The notes: a model not told the origin generated them from the sequence alone. Positions 7,349-15,034 are shown, numbered from the stretch's first letter. The stretch is 16,686 nucleotides of DNA from Hyphomicrobiaceae bacterium (GCA_017353825.1 JAFMSC010000040.1:1-16686), one strand, 5' to 3'. Program-made: numbers and translations.

Positions 7349-8520
7349 AGAACGACAATGTGGCCCGCGCGCCGTTGGGCGCCGGCAGCGACCTTGCCGT
7401 CCCGGCCACCATGAAGGCCTGGGTGCTGAACGGGCCGGGCGAGCTTGCTCTGCAGGAAAAGCCGGTGCCAGTTCCCGGCAAGGCTGAGGTGCTGGTGCGC
7501 ATCGATGCGGTCGCCATCTGCGCCACCGACCTCGACGTGATCGCGCACGGGCCGCCGGCCCTGATCAAGGGCGGCCTGCCGTTCAACAAAGGCTTCACGC
7601 CGGGCCACGAGTATATGGGTACGGTGGTGGCGCTGGGCCCCGGCGTCGACGAGTACAAAGTGGGCCAGCGCGTGACAGTGGAGGTCCACGCCGGCTGCGG
7701 CCAGTGCAAGCGCTGCCGGGAGGGCATGTACACATCCTGCCATAACTACGGGCTCAACTACGGCGCCGTGGACAAGGGCCATCGCGCCAATGGTTTCACC
7801 ACCGATGGCGGCTTTTGCGAGTACCAGGTCAACCATATCAATACGCTGATCCCGATCGCCGACGACATGTCGGACGAAGCAGCGACGCTCGTCGTCACCG
7901 CTGGCACCGCCATGTACGGCCTCACCGAGCTGGGCGGCCTGGTGGCCGGAGAGAGCGTGGTGGTGGTGGGGCCGGGGCCCATCGGGCTGCTGGGCGTCGG
8001 GGTGGCCAAGGCGCTGGGCGCCCACCCCGTGATCATCACGGGCACGCGCGACAACCGGCTCAGGACCGGGCTTGAGCTCGGCGCCGACCATGGGGTCAAC
8101 GTCACCCGCGAAGACCCGGTGGAGGCCGTGCGCCGGCTCAACGGCGGCAAGGGTGTCGACTACGTGCTGGAGTGCTCCGGCGCGCCCAATGCCATCAACG
8201 AGGCGGCCCGCATGTTGAACCGTGGTGGCAAGATCTGCCTCGCCGCCTTTCCGCACGAGCCGGTGCCGGTCGATATCGCCCACATCGTGCGCAACAACAT
8301 CTACCTCTACGGCATCCGCGGGGAGGGCAAGAGCGCCACGCACCGGGCCGAGGCCTTCATGCGACAAAAGCGCTTTGATGCGACCAAGATCCATACCCAT
8401 ACCTTCGCCTTGGAAGACCTTCCCACGGCACTCCACTACGCCAGGGACCGGGTGGAGGACGCCATCAAGGTGGTGGTGAAGGCGCGGGGGGTTGCCGTAC
8501 GCCGGGAAGCCGCAGAATAG
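7345..8520 (+). CDS. Zinc-dependent alcohol dehydrogenase (MDR superfamily)
   Basis: A 391-residue medium-chain dehydrogenase of the polyol/threonine dehydrogenase type, expected to oxidise a secondary or primary alcohol with NAD(P)+ in the cytoplasm. Catalytic-zinc residues are C59 in ICATD and the GHE motif H88-E89. The structural-zinc loop is present (C118, C121, C124, C132 in GCGQCKRCREGMYTSC). The nucleotide fold has VVVVGPGPIGLLG (205-217). After the second strand the sequence is ITGTRDNRL, where NAD-specific relatives usually have Asp at the strand end. NADP+ use is therefore possible but not certain. The first 22 residues precede the usual family start at M23 (MKAWVLNGPGE), so translation could begin there, but the ATGA overlap with the IclR gene favours 7345. 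Together with the downstream Gfo/Idh/MocA gene it supplies two oxidation steps to the locus. Confidence 0.92.
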   Translation: MKNDNVARAPLGAGSDLAVPATMKAWVLNGPGELALQEKPVPVPGKAEVLVRIDAVAICATDLDVIAHGPPALIKGGLPFNKGFTPGHEYMGTVVALGPGVDEYKVGQRVTVEVHAGCGQCKRCREGMYTSCHNYGLNYGAVDKGHRANGFTTDGGFCEYQVNHINTLIPIADDMSDEAATLVVTAGTAMYGLTELGGLVAGESVVVVGPGPIGLLGVGVAKALGAHPVIITGTRDNRLRTGLELGADHGVNVTREDPVEAVRRLNGGKGVDYVLECSGAPNAINEAARMLNRGGKICLAAFPHEPVPVDIAHIVRNNIYLYGIRGEGKSATHRAEAFMRQKRFDATKIHTHTFALEDLPTALHYARDRVEDAIKVVVKARGVAVRREAAE

Positions 8521-8739
8521 GGTTATTGCATCGCATCAGCCTTGATTCCGGCTACGGCCTCGGCCATGACCGTAATCGGCGATGCGGTCGGTGTGCCGTC
8601 GGGGGCACCAGGGTCTCGGAGCCGGCCGGGGGCAACTCCGAGGCAGGCCCGTGCGGGAACGTGGGACATGACCCTCTTGCGGGAATGGGGCAAGTCCGAT
8701 TGCGGGTGGCACAGTAGTAAACGAGTGGAGTAACTAGAA
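8521..8739. other. 219-bp intergenic region with a hairpin, ahead of tctC
   Basis: An inverted repeat CTCGGAG/CTCCGAG (8615-8621 and 8636-8642) encloses a 14-nt GC-rich loop. It has no T-tract, so it is a weak candidate for a terminator or processing hairpin after the dehydrogenase gene. TTGCGGG occurs twice (about 8677 and 8700), but I see no convincing -10 element. The first 85 bases read on the minus strand as an orderly C-terminal-like peptide (PTASPITVMAEAVAGIKAD) ending at a stop near 8523, possibly a gene relic. GTGGAG (8725-8730) is the ribosome site of the tctC-like gene. Confidence 0.4.
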
Positions 8740-9750
8740 ATGCGTAGTTCTATTCGACGCGTCGCACTGGCGGCGGCTCTCACGGCGATGGCCTCCTCGG
8801 GCATCTGCCAGGATGAGGCTGCAAAGTCGGCCAAGCCTAAGTCCTCTTCCTCGGCGTTCCCCGACGGCAAGCCCGTCGAGATGGTGACATTGTTTGGTGC
8901 TGCGAGCGCCTCGACGGCGACCGCGCGCGTACTCGCCGACGGCATGGCCAAGGTGCTGGGCGTTCCCGTGCCCATCGTCGACAAGCCCGGCGCCGGCGGC
9001 GCCACTGGCTACGTGTACCTGTCAACGCAGAAGCCCGACGGCCACTCTACAGTGTGGAGCTCGAACTCCATCTCGACCACCTTCCACTCCGGCCAGCTGC
9101 CGTTCGACTACAAGAATTTCGTGCACGTCGCCCGCGTCACCGTCGAGAACCCCGCGCTGGCCGTGAAGGCCGACGCACCCTGGAAGACCCTGAAGGAGCT
9201 CATGGAGTACGCCAAGGCGAACCCGGACAAGGTGCGCGTCGGCAACTCCGGTCAGGGCAGCCAGACCCACATCGCCAGCGTGGCGCTGTTCTCGTCGGCG
9301 GGCGCCAAGATCATCCCGGTGCACCGCACCGGCGGTCAGGCAACGGCCGACCTGCTCGCCGGCCGTATCGAGGTGGCCGTGCAGTTCCCACAGGCGGTCG
9401 TGCCGCACGTGAAGAGCGGAGACCTGCGTGTGCTGGCCCTGCTAAGCAGCATCCCCGATCCGGTGTTCCCGGACGTGAAGTCGGCCAAAGCACAGGGCTA
9501 CAACATCGACATGCCGCTGTGGCGCGGCATTGCCGTCCCCAAGGGTACGTCCAAGGCCGTGGTCGCTAAGCTGCAGGACGCCATCAAGAAGGCCGTGGAG
9601 TCGCCCGAGTTCAAGGACGCGGGCAACAAGATCGGCTTCACGCCGGCCTATCAGCCGACGGACGCCTTCACCAAGATGATCGCCGAGGACGACAAGCGGA
9701 CGAGTGAGGTGATCAAGGAGATCAAGGCAGCCGAGGCTGCGGCGAAGTAG
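8740..9750 (+). CDS. TTT transporter periplasmic binding protein (TctC/Bug family)
   Basis: A 336-residue extracytoplasmic solute receptor of a tripartite tricarboxylate transporter. A signal peptide is clear: MRSSIRR, a hydrophobic Ala-rich core to about 20, then GICQD. Cys23 is not in a good lipobox. A Lys/Ser/Ala-rich linker (26-39) leads to the mature domain. Family motifs are DKPGAGGATG (81-90), GNSGQGSQTHIA (168-179), VHRTGGQATADLLAGRIEVAV (194-214), RVLAL (230-234) and WRGIAVPKGT (261-270). The first binding loop, usually PGGxxD-like, reads LFGAASASTATARVLADG (51-68), a departure that may change ligand choice. GGAG lies 9 nt before the ATG. The tctB- and tctA-like genes follow directly, giving a complete transporter. 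Known ligands of the family include citrate, dicarboxylates and aromatic acids; this one is unknown. Confidence 0.92.
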   Translation: MRSSIRRVALAAALTAMASSGICQDEAAKSAKPKSSSSAFPDGKPVEMVTLFGAASASTATARVLADGMAKVLGVPVPIVDKPGAGGATGYVYLSTQKPDGHSTVWSSNSISTTFHSGQLPFDYKNFVHVARVTVENPALAVKADAPWKTLKELMEYAKANPDKVRVGNSGQGSQTHIASVALFSSAGAKIIPVHRTGGQATADLLAGRIEVAVQFPQAVVPHVKSGDLRVLALLSSIPDPVFPDVKSAKAQGYNIDMPLWRGIAVPKGTSKAVVAKLQDAIKKAVESPEFKDAGNKIGFTPAYQPTDAFTKMIAEDDKRTSEVIKEIKAAEAAAK

Positions 9751-9781
9751 GCACGCGCTTTCTCGCCGGTCTCTCTCCAGA

Positions 9782-10345
9782 ATGGCGCTTGAAGAGGGCC
9801 TTGTGTTGGCTGACGCAAACACGTCATCGCATGACGAGGGGTCGGGCGCCTGGGCGCGCCCTGTCCCGACCCGCCTGGGCGAGGTGCTCGTGGCGCTGGC
9901 CTTGCTGGCGAGCGGGGCGTTTTTCGCCTCTCTGGCCGCGCTGCTCGATTTTGGGCGCGTGGGCCTGCCCGGTCCCGCCTTCTTCCCGTTCGCGCTCGGC
10001 ATTGCGCTCTGCCTGCTGGCGGGAGCCATCCTGTATCAGGTCTGGCGCGGTGCGAGCGGGAGCGGCGCCATCTTCCTCGGCCACCGCGATGTCGTGATCG
10101 CCATGCTCGCCATGGCAGGGCTGGCCTTTGCCTTCGAGCGAATAGACTCCTATGTCGTGCTCGGAGCGTTCACCGCGGTCCTGCTGATCCTAATCGCCAG
10201 GGCGGCAATCTGGCGCGTGTTACTGGGTGTGGTCCTGGGGATGGTCGCGGTCTGGCTGTTCTTCGGGATGGCCCTTGGCGTCCAGCTTCCGACCGGGGAT
10301 TTTTGGGGCCTGCTCACGGCCTGGCCTTCCTTCGGCCAGCCCTAG
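9782..10345 (+). CDS. TTT transporter small membrane subunit (TctB family)
   Basis: A 187-residue membrane protein, the small subunit that pairs with the TctA-like channel. Hydrophobic segments are at about 33-54, 66-87, 103-119, 123-142 and 144-163. The loop RVGLPGPAFFPF (59-70) and the C-terminal LFFGMALGVQLPTG (159-172) are typical of TctB. It lies 31 bp after the binding-protein stop and 42 bp before the tctA-like start, consistent with one operon. The start is open to question: the ATG at 9782 has no ribosome site, whereas GTG 9803 or TTG 9806 follow GAAGAGGG at 4-7 nt and would remove seven or eight residues from a soluble leader that is longer than usual. Confidence 0.88.
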   Translation: MALEEGLVLADANTSSHDEGSGAWARPVPTRLGEVLVALALLASGAFFASLAALLDFGRVGLPGPAFFPFALGIALCLLAGAILYQVWRGASGSGAIFLGHRDVVIAMLAMAGLAFAFERIDSYVVLGAFTAVLLILIARAAIWRVLLGVVLGMVAVWLFFGMALGVQLPTGDFWGLLTAWPSFGQP

Positions 10346-10387
10346 GCGCGGCATTGGTTCTGGGCCCTCAGCTGTAGGCGTATCGCC

Positions 10388-11899
10388 ATGTCAGCCTTCG
10401 ACCACCTGATGTCGGGCTTTGCCGTAGCGCTTACGTGGAAGAGCCTGCTTTACTGCTTCATCGGCTGCTTCTGGGGCACCATCGTCGGCGTCCTGCCAGG
10501 CCTCGGGCCGCTGGCGGGGATGGTGCTGCTGCTGCCGTTGACGTTCGGCCTCGATCCGGCCACCGGCATCATCATGCTGACGGGCATCTTCTATGGCGCC
10601 ATGTACGGCGGCTCGACCACCTCGATCCTGGTGCGCATTCCCGGCGAGGCCGCTTCGGTCGTCACCTGCATCGACGGCTACGAGATGGCGCGCCAGGGCC
10701 GCGCCGGCCCCGCCCTGATGATCGCTGCCGTCGGCAGCTTCATCGGTGGCACGGTGTCCGTCCTCGGCCTGATGCTCGTGACGCCGCCGCTGGCGCACGT
10801 GATGCTGCAGATCGGGCCGCAGGTGGAGGTGGTGCTGATGCTAATGGCGATGTGCACCATCGCCTTCATCTCGGGCGGGTCGCGCCTCAAGACGGCGGCC
10901 ATGATCGTGCTTGGGCTTGCGGTCGGCACCATCGGCCTCGACAAGCTAACCGGCGTGCCCCGCTTCACCTTCGGCAATCTTGGCCTGGCCGACGGGCTGT
11001 CGTTCACGGCCCTGGCGATCGGCCTGTTCGGCATCTCCGAGATCCTTATCAATCTGGAGAAGAGCGAGACCATCAAGGCCATCCAGCCCAAGCTCAAGGA
11101 CCTTGTCCCGCGTTGGAAGGACTTGAAGGACTCGGCGCCGGCCGTCACGCGCGGCACCATCATCGGCTTCATCTTCGGCATCATCCCGGGTGTCAGCCAC
11201 GTCGTCTCGACATTCGTGTCCTACGCCATCGAGAAGCGGTTCTCCAAGCACCCGGAGGAGTTCGGCAGGGGCGCGATCGCTGGCGTAGCCGGACCGGAGA
11301 CTGCCAACAACGCCACCACGGGCACCGCCATGATTCCGCTGCTGGGGCTCGGCATCCCGTCGATCCCGGCCACGGCGATCCTGCTCTCGGCGCTGGTCAT
11401 GAAGGGCGTCTCGCCGGGCCCGCTCCTGCTAACCGAGCACCCGGAGGTGTTCTGGGGCCTGGTGGCGAGCATGTACGTGGGCAACGTTGTCCTGCTGATT
11501 CTGAACCTTCCCCTCGTCGGCTTATTCGTGAACCTCTTGCGCATCCCCTACGGCTGGCTGGTGCCCACCATCCTGGTGATCTCCACCATCGGCGTCTACA
11601 GCGTCAGCTCCAACGCGGCCGACGTCTGGATCATGGTGGTGTCGGGAGGGATCGGCTACATCTTGCGCAAGTTCGGCTACGAGATGGCGCCGCTGCTGCT
11701 CGCACTCGTGCTCGGCGACCGGCTCGAGGAGCAGTTCCGCACGGCGTTGACGATGTCGGGCGGCTCCTACGCCACCTTCGCCGACTACTCCTCCCTCCTG
11801 GTGATTGCGGTGGTCGTGACCCTGCTACTCATCCTACAGGCGCTCGCTTGGACCTTTGGCTACAGCAAGTCGATTGCCGACGAGGCCGAGCGCACGTGA
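10388..11899 (+). CDS. TTT transporter large membrane subunit (TctA family)
   Basis: A 503-residue polytopic inner-membrane protein of normal length for TctA, the permease that moves the substrate handed over by the binding protein using the ion gradient. The two related family motifs are both present: GVLPGLGPLAGMVLLLPLTF (34-53) with FYGAMYGGSTTSILVRIPGE (68-87) in the first half, and GIIPGVSHVVSTFVSYAIEKR with GRGAIAGVAGPETANNA (about 296-306) and MIPLLGLGIP in the second. Membrane segments run throughout; the C-terminal one ends near 495. AGGCG about 9 nt upstream is a modest ribosome site. It is the third gene of the transporter set and is followed by a 213-bp gap, so it may end that transcript. 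Confidence 0.94.
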   Translation: MSAFDHLMSGFAVALTWKSLLYCFIGCFWGTIVGVLPGLGPLAGMVLLLPLTFGLDPATGIIMLTGIFYGAMYGGSTTSILVRIPGEAASVVTCIDGYEMARQGRAGPALMIAAVGSFIGGTVSVLGLMLVTPPLAHVMLQIGPQVEVVLMLMAMCTIAFISGGSRLKTAAMIVLGLAVGTIGLDKLTGVPRFTFGNLGLADGLSFTALAIGLFGISEILINLEKSETIKAIQPKLKDLVPRWKDLKDSAPAVTRGTIIGFIFGIIPGVSHVVSTFVSYAIEKRFSKHPEEFGRGAIAGVAGPETANNATTGTAMIPLLGLGIPSIPATAILLSALVMKGVSPGPLLLTEHPEVFWGLVASMYVGNVVLLILNLPLVGLFVNLLRIPYGWLVPTILVISTIGVYSVSSNAADVWIMVVSGGIGYILRKFGYEMAPLLLALVLGDRLEEQFRTALTMSGGSYATFADYSSLLVIAVVVTLLLILQALAWTFGYSKSIADEAERT

Positions 11900-12031
11900 G
11901 GCCAGCGACGAGGGCAAGCCATATCAGGCGATCGAGGCATCGGGACCGCGCGCCGGCCGCCGCAAACCGGTCTGTGGCGTCTTGCGGGGGCTAGCGCGGC
12001 GGCGCGGGGAGAGAACGGCCGTTGACGGAAG

Positions 12032-12093
12032 ACAAGGCCCGACGACAAGGCCCGACGACAAGGCCCGAAGACAAGGCCGACCACAAGGCCGGA
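12032..12093. repeat. Five-copy 12-13 bp tandem repeat before the oxidoreductase gene
   Basis: The core ACAAGGCC recurs at 12032, 12045, 12058, 12071 and 12083. Units one to three are 13 bp (ACAAGGCCCGACG, with the third ending AAG); the last two are shorter and diverged. The array ends about 20 bp before the start codon at 12113 and stops just short of the ribosome site CGGGAGA (12098-12104), so it probably lies in the untranslated leader. It could be a slippage-prone repeat affecting expression, a protein-binding array, or neutral. Confidence 0.75.
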
Positions 12094-12112
12094 AGACCGG
12101 GAGAATCACAGT

Positions 12113-13123
12113 ATGAGTGAGGCGCCGTTGCGGGTGGCCGCGCTTGGCATGGGGTGGTGGTCGGACGTGCTGGCGGAGGCCATCGGGCGATCCGAACGGC
12201 TGGAGATTGTTGCCTGCTTTACGCGCTCCGCCGAGAAGCGCAGCGCTTTCGCTAACAAGTATGGCTGCCACGCCGCGGCCCGTTACGAGGACATCCTTAA
12301 CGACCCGACCATCGAGGCCATCATCAACACCACGCCCAACAGCGTGCACCTGGAGACCACGCAGGCCGCAGTACGCGCGGGAAAGCACGTGTTCCTAGAA
12401 AAGCCGCTCGCCAACACGGTGCGCGAAGGCCAGGCCATCGCCGATGCCTGCCGCAAGGCCGGCGTTGTCCTCGCCATCGGCTACCAGCGCCGCCGTGAGA
12501 ACCACTTCCGCTGGATCAAGGCCGAGATCGACGCCGGTCGCTTCGGCAAACTGGTGCAGGCCGAGTGCAACATCAGCCGCGACCGGCTCGGCCGCTTCGA
12601 CCCGTCGTCCTGGCGCTACACCGCCGCGGGCATGCCGGGCGGCGTGATGCTACAGATCGGTATACACTATGTGGACGTGCTGGAGTTCCTGATGGGGCCA
12701 GTCGAGCGCGTGTCGGCGCGGCTTGCCAATTTGGTACTGCCTGGCGACAACCCGGACGTGGCCAACATGATCCTGGAGCACGACAGCGGCGCGCTCTCCA
12801 ACGTGACCGCCTCATATGCCTCGGCATCGGAGTTCTACATGATGAATATCTACGGCAAGGAGGCCAGCGCCTACTACGACCTGTTCTCCGGCCTTCGCCA
12901 CCTGAGGCGGGGTGAGACGTCGGCGCGGGCGGTGCCTACCGAGCACAACGACACCATCCGCGAGGAGCTGGAGGAGTTTGCCCGCTGCGTACGAACTGGC
13001 GGTAAGCCGGAGACGGACGGCGACTGGGCGGCGCGCAACCTGGCGGTCATCAGGGCCGGGGTGAAGAGCGCCCGCGAGGGACGCACGGTCGAGGTGGCCG
13101 AGGTCCTGGCGAGCGGCGAATAG
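12113..13123 (+). CDS. Gfo/Idh/MocA family NAD(P)-dependent oxidoreductase
   Basis: A 336-residue enzyme of the glucose-fructose oxidoreductase/inositol dehydrogenase family, which oxidises or reduces sugars, cyclitols and similar compounds. The N-terminal Rossmann fold begins RVAALGMGWWSDVL (7-20), a variant of the glycine loop with GMGWW in place of the usual GxGxxG. EKPLA (96-100) gives the family lysine K97. The second domain has QIGIHYVDVLEFLMG (181-195), with H185 and D188 at the catalytic positions. Length is normal. The ATG at 12113 follows CGGGAGA at 8 nt. It is 213 bp after the tctA-like gene and 31 bp before the alpha/beta hydrolase gene, so it probably starts or continues a transcript including the two hydrolases. 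The true substrate is unknown; a lactone product opened by the next enzyme is one possibility. Confidence 0.92.
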   Translation: MSEAPLRVAALGMGWWSDVLAEAIGRSERLEIVACFTRSAEKRSAFANKYGCHAAARYEDILNDPTIEAIINTTPNSVHLETTQAAVRAGKHVFLEKPLANTVREGQAIADACRKAGVVLAIGYQRRRENHFRWIKAEIDAGRFGKLVQAECNISRDRLGRFDPSSWRYTAAGMPGGVMLQIGIHYVDVLEFLMGPVERVSARLANLVLPGDNPDVANMILEHDSGALSNVTASYASASEFYMMNIYGKEASAYYDLFSGLRHLRRGETSARAVPTEHNDTIREELEEFARCVRTGGKPETDGDWAARNLAVIRAGVKSAREGRTVEVAEVLASGE

Positions 13124-13154
13124 CACAGATCGGGAAAGGGCCGGAGGGGGAACT

Positions 13155-13961
13155 TTGCCAAGGGTCGACATCGGGCCGCTCACGCTCAACGTGGAGGAGC
13201 GCGGGTCCGGGCCAGCCTTCATTTTCATCCCCGGCCTTGCTGGTCTCCTCAACGCTTGGGAGTACCAGATCGCCGAGTTTTCCCGGCGCTACCGCTGCAT
13301 TACCTTCGATCATCGCGGCGCCGGCGACAGTGACAAGCCAGCCTTCGGCTACTCCACCGAGGTGCTGGCACGCGACGTGATCGGCCTCATGGACACGCTC
13401 GACATCGACCGGGCGCATATGGCGGGCACCTCCACGGGGGGGTGCGTTCTGCAGAATCTGGCGATCGACCATCCCGATCGGATGCGATGTGCGATCTTCT
13501 CCAACACCTGGGTAAAAGCCGACGAGTTCATGACGCGGGTGCAGAACGCGCGCAAGCGCATCGCGCTCTCCTATGGCCAGGACGAGTACGTGAAACTGTC
13601 ATCGCTCTTCACCAACGGGCCGATGCAGTTCCGCTACGATCTCGACAAGGTAATGGACCTGGAGCGGCGGGCGCTCGCCACGGTGGCGCCGGTGGGCATC
13701 CTGGCGCAGCGTCTCGACATGACCCTCACGCACGACCGCTCGGCGGAGTTGTCCAAGGTCGCGACCCCGTCGCTGATCGTGGGCACGCGCGACGATGCCA
13801 CGGTGCCCTGCTACCAGTCGGAGGACCTCCACCACGCCATCCCCGGCTCGCGCCTCGTCATCATCGAGGAGGGCGGCCACTACTCCTATCGGAGACACTG
13901 GCAGGAGTGGAACAAGATCATCGATAGCTTCCTGCGGGACACGGAAGGCGGCGTGCCGTGA
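13155..13961 (+). CDS. Alpha/beta-fold hydrolase (lactonase/esterase-like)
   Basis: A 268-residue hydrolase resembling 3-oxoadipate enol-lactonase (PcaD) and related small alpha/beta hydrolases. The nucleophile elbow is GTSTGG (91-96) with S93. The acid is D213 or D214 in IVGTRDDATVP, and the histidine is H242 in EEGGHYSY. The oxyanion segment reads FIPGLAG (24-30) rather than the commoner HG form. FDHRGAGDSDKP (51-62) is a family hallmark. There is no signal peptide, so it is cytoplasmic. The start is TTG at 13155, with GGAGGGGG (13143-13150) four bases ahead; no ATG fits. It is 31 bp after the oxidoreductase gene. It is expected to cleave an ester, lactone or C-C bond; the exact substrate is not known. 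Confidence 0.9.
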   Translation: MPRVDIGPLTLNVEERGSGPAFIFIPGLAGLLNAWEYQIAEFSRRYRCITFDHRGAGDSDKPAFGYSTEVLARDVIGLMDTLDIDRAHMAGTSTGGCVLQNLAIDHPDRMRCAIFSNTWVKADEFMTRVQNARKRIALSYGQDEYVKLSSLFTNGPMQFRYDLDKVMDLERRALATVAPVGILAQRLDMTLTHDRSAELSKVATPSLIVGTRDDATVPCYQSEDLHHAIPGSRLVIIEEGGHYSYRRHWQEWNKIIDSFLRDTEGGVP

Positions 13962-14061
13962 GGGGAGGTCGGACCAAGGCCCTGATGCGTTGACAGCACC
14001 TATCAGCGGATGAAGAATTCCCTCGCATTCGCCTCGACCTTCCGTTTGGAGAAGAACTCCC

Positions 14062-14928
14062 GTGCACCCCCGCGAACGTCTTGCCTTCTCGCCCATCGAA
14101 GGCCGCCCCCCGCTGCGACTCCCTGAAGGTATCCGCCTCGTCGTCTGGCCAGTGTTCTCGCTGGAGGACTGGGACCTGTCGCGGCCCATGGCGCGCATGG
14201 TGATCACGCCACCGCAGGGGACCCCGCAGCTCCCCGATCTGCCCAACTGGAGCTGGCACGAGTACGGCATGCGCGTCGCCTTCTGGCGCCTGCGGAGGAT
14301 GTTCGAGCGGGTAGGCGCAAAGCCGACGGTCGCCATCAACGCGAGGATCTGCGAGAGCTACCCGCCCGTGGTGCAGGCCTGTCTGGACAGCGGCTGGGAG
14401 CTCAATGCGCACAGCTACGAGCAAATTCCCATGCATAAGTTGGACGACCAGAAGGGCACCATCTTCAAGACCATGGAGGTGATCGAGAGGTTCGCTGGCA
14501 AGCGCCCGCGCGGCTGGTTTGGGCCAGGCCTGACGCAGACCTTCGACACGCTCGATTACCTGGCCGAGGCCGGCGTGGAGTACATCGGCGACTACGTGCT
14601 GGATGACGATCCGGTCACGCTCAAGACCAAGCATGGCCCCGTCGTGGCGCTTCCCTACACCTTCGAGGTGCACGACATCGTCATGATGAACCTTCAGCAC
14701 CACGCCTCCGAAGCGTTCCACACGCGTGCCATGGACCATTTCCGGTGCCTCTACGCGGAGTCCACCGAGCGCGCAAAGATCATGGCCATCTCATGCCATC
14801 CCTATCTGTCGGGCGTCCCGCACCGTATCGGGCACGTTGAGCGCACGTTCTCCGACATCCTCGCCCATAAGGGTGTGGTCGCCTGGACAGGCGATGAGAT
14901 CCTTAACTGGTATAGGACCGCGGCCTGA
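14062..14928 (+). CDS. Polysaccharide-deacetylase-fold hydrolase, PuuE allantoinase-like
   Basis: A 288-residue cytoplasmic protein of the polysaccharide deacetylase (NodB) fold, closer to the PuuE allantoinase group than to carbohydrate deacetylases. Matching segments are WELNAHSYEQ (112-121), RPRGWFGPGLTQTFDTLDYLAEAGVEYIGDY (148-178), VVALPYTFEVHDIVM (194-208), SCHPYLSGVPHR (244-255) and a final TGDEILNWY. The NodB metal motif HSxxxH is broken: H117-S118 are present but position 122 is Ile. The TFDD motif is replaced by FSLED (32-36). A metal-independent or altered mechanism is thus possible, as known for PuuE. The start is GTG at 14062, after GGAGAAG (14048-14054). It is 100 bp downstream of the alpha/beta hydrolase gene. 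It probably hydrolyses a C-N bond of a cyclic or linear amide. This is inferred from the family, and allantoin itself is not supported by neighbouring genes. Confidence 0.85.
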   Translation: MHPRERLAFSPIEGRPPLRLPEGIRLVVWPVFSLEDWDLSRPMARMVITPPQGTPQLPDLPNWSWHEYGMRVAFWRLRRMFERVGAKPTVAINARICESYPPVVQACLDSGWELNAHSYEQIPMHKLDDQKGTIFKTMEVIERFAGKRPRGWFGPGLTQTFDTLDYLAEAGVEYIGDYVLDDDPVTLKTKHGPVVALPYTFEVHDIVMMNLQHHASEAFHTRAMDHFRCLYAESTERAKIMAISCHPYLSGVPHRIGHVERTFSDILAHKGVVAWTGDEILNWYRTAA

Positions 14929-14970
14929 CCCGGAGCGGATGGGAAGCCCTCTGCCCACCCTCTCCCTTGA

Positions 14971-14986
14971 GCGCCTCCGGGGGCGC
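14971..14986 (+). terminator. Weak terminator-like hairpin after the deacetylase-fold gene
   Basis: GCGCC (14971-14975) pairs with GGCGC (14982-14986) around a TCCGGG loop, with a T-G pair possible at the loop base. ATTTGCTG follows shortly after, only a poor T-tract. It is 43 bp after the stop codon and before the putative guaA promoter, so a terminator separating the two units is reasonable but weakly supported. Confidence 0.3.
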
Positions 14987-15005
14987 CATTTGCTGTAGCC
15001 GGCCC

Positions 15006-15034
15006 TTGACCCGCCTCCGGCCCGATGCTGTATC
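15006..15034 (+). promoter_or_regulatory. Putative sigma70-type promoter of guaA
   Basis: TTGACC (15006-15011), then 17 bp, then TGTATC (15029-15034). The -35 is good (five of six) and the -10 is weak. It would start RNA near 15041, about 40 nt before the guaA ATG. The -10 overlaps the palindrome at 15020-15038. Confidence 0.4.

Noticed and set aside
7339..8436. A 365-codon minus-strand open frame opposite the alcohol dehydrogenase
   Set aside because: It mirrors the codon pattern of the dehydrogenase; no motifs are seen and the sense gene is certain.
8650..8720. A sigma54 promoter before the tctC-like gene
   Set aside because: GG and GC elements such as TGGGAC and TTGC are present, but not at the required 10-bp separation.
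8740..8811. A lipoprotein signal on the TctC-like protein at Cys23
   Set aside because: The residues before the cysteine (SGI) do not fit a lipobox, which needs a small residue at -1.
10435..11994. A 519-codon plus-strand open frame overlapping the tctA-like gene
   Set aside because: It is a GC-driven shadow frame rich in Arg/His/Gly/Ala with no family motif, and the tctA frame has all its conserved motifs.
12032..12093. A CRISPR array
   Set aside because: The units are contiguous 12-13 bp repeats without spacers, and no cas gene is present.
11856..12116. A small 86-codon frame running through the tandem repeat and ending in an ATGA overlap with the oxidoreductase start
   Set aside because: It starts inside the tctA-like gene, has no ribosome site, and its repeat-encoded Arg/Lys/Pro-rich product looks like translated non-coding sequence. 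The overlap is probably chance.
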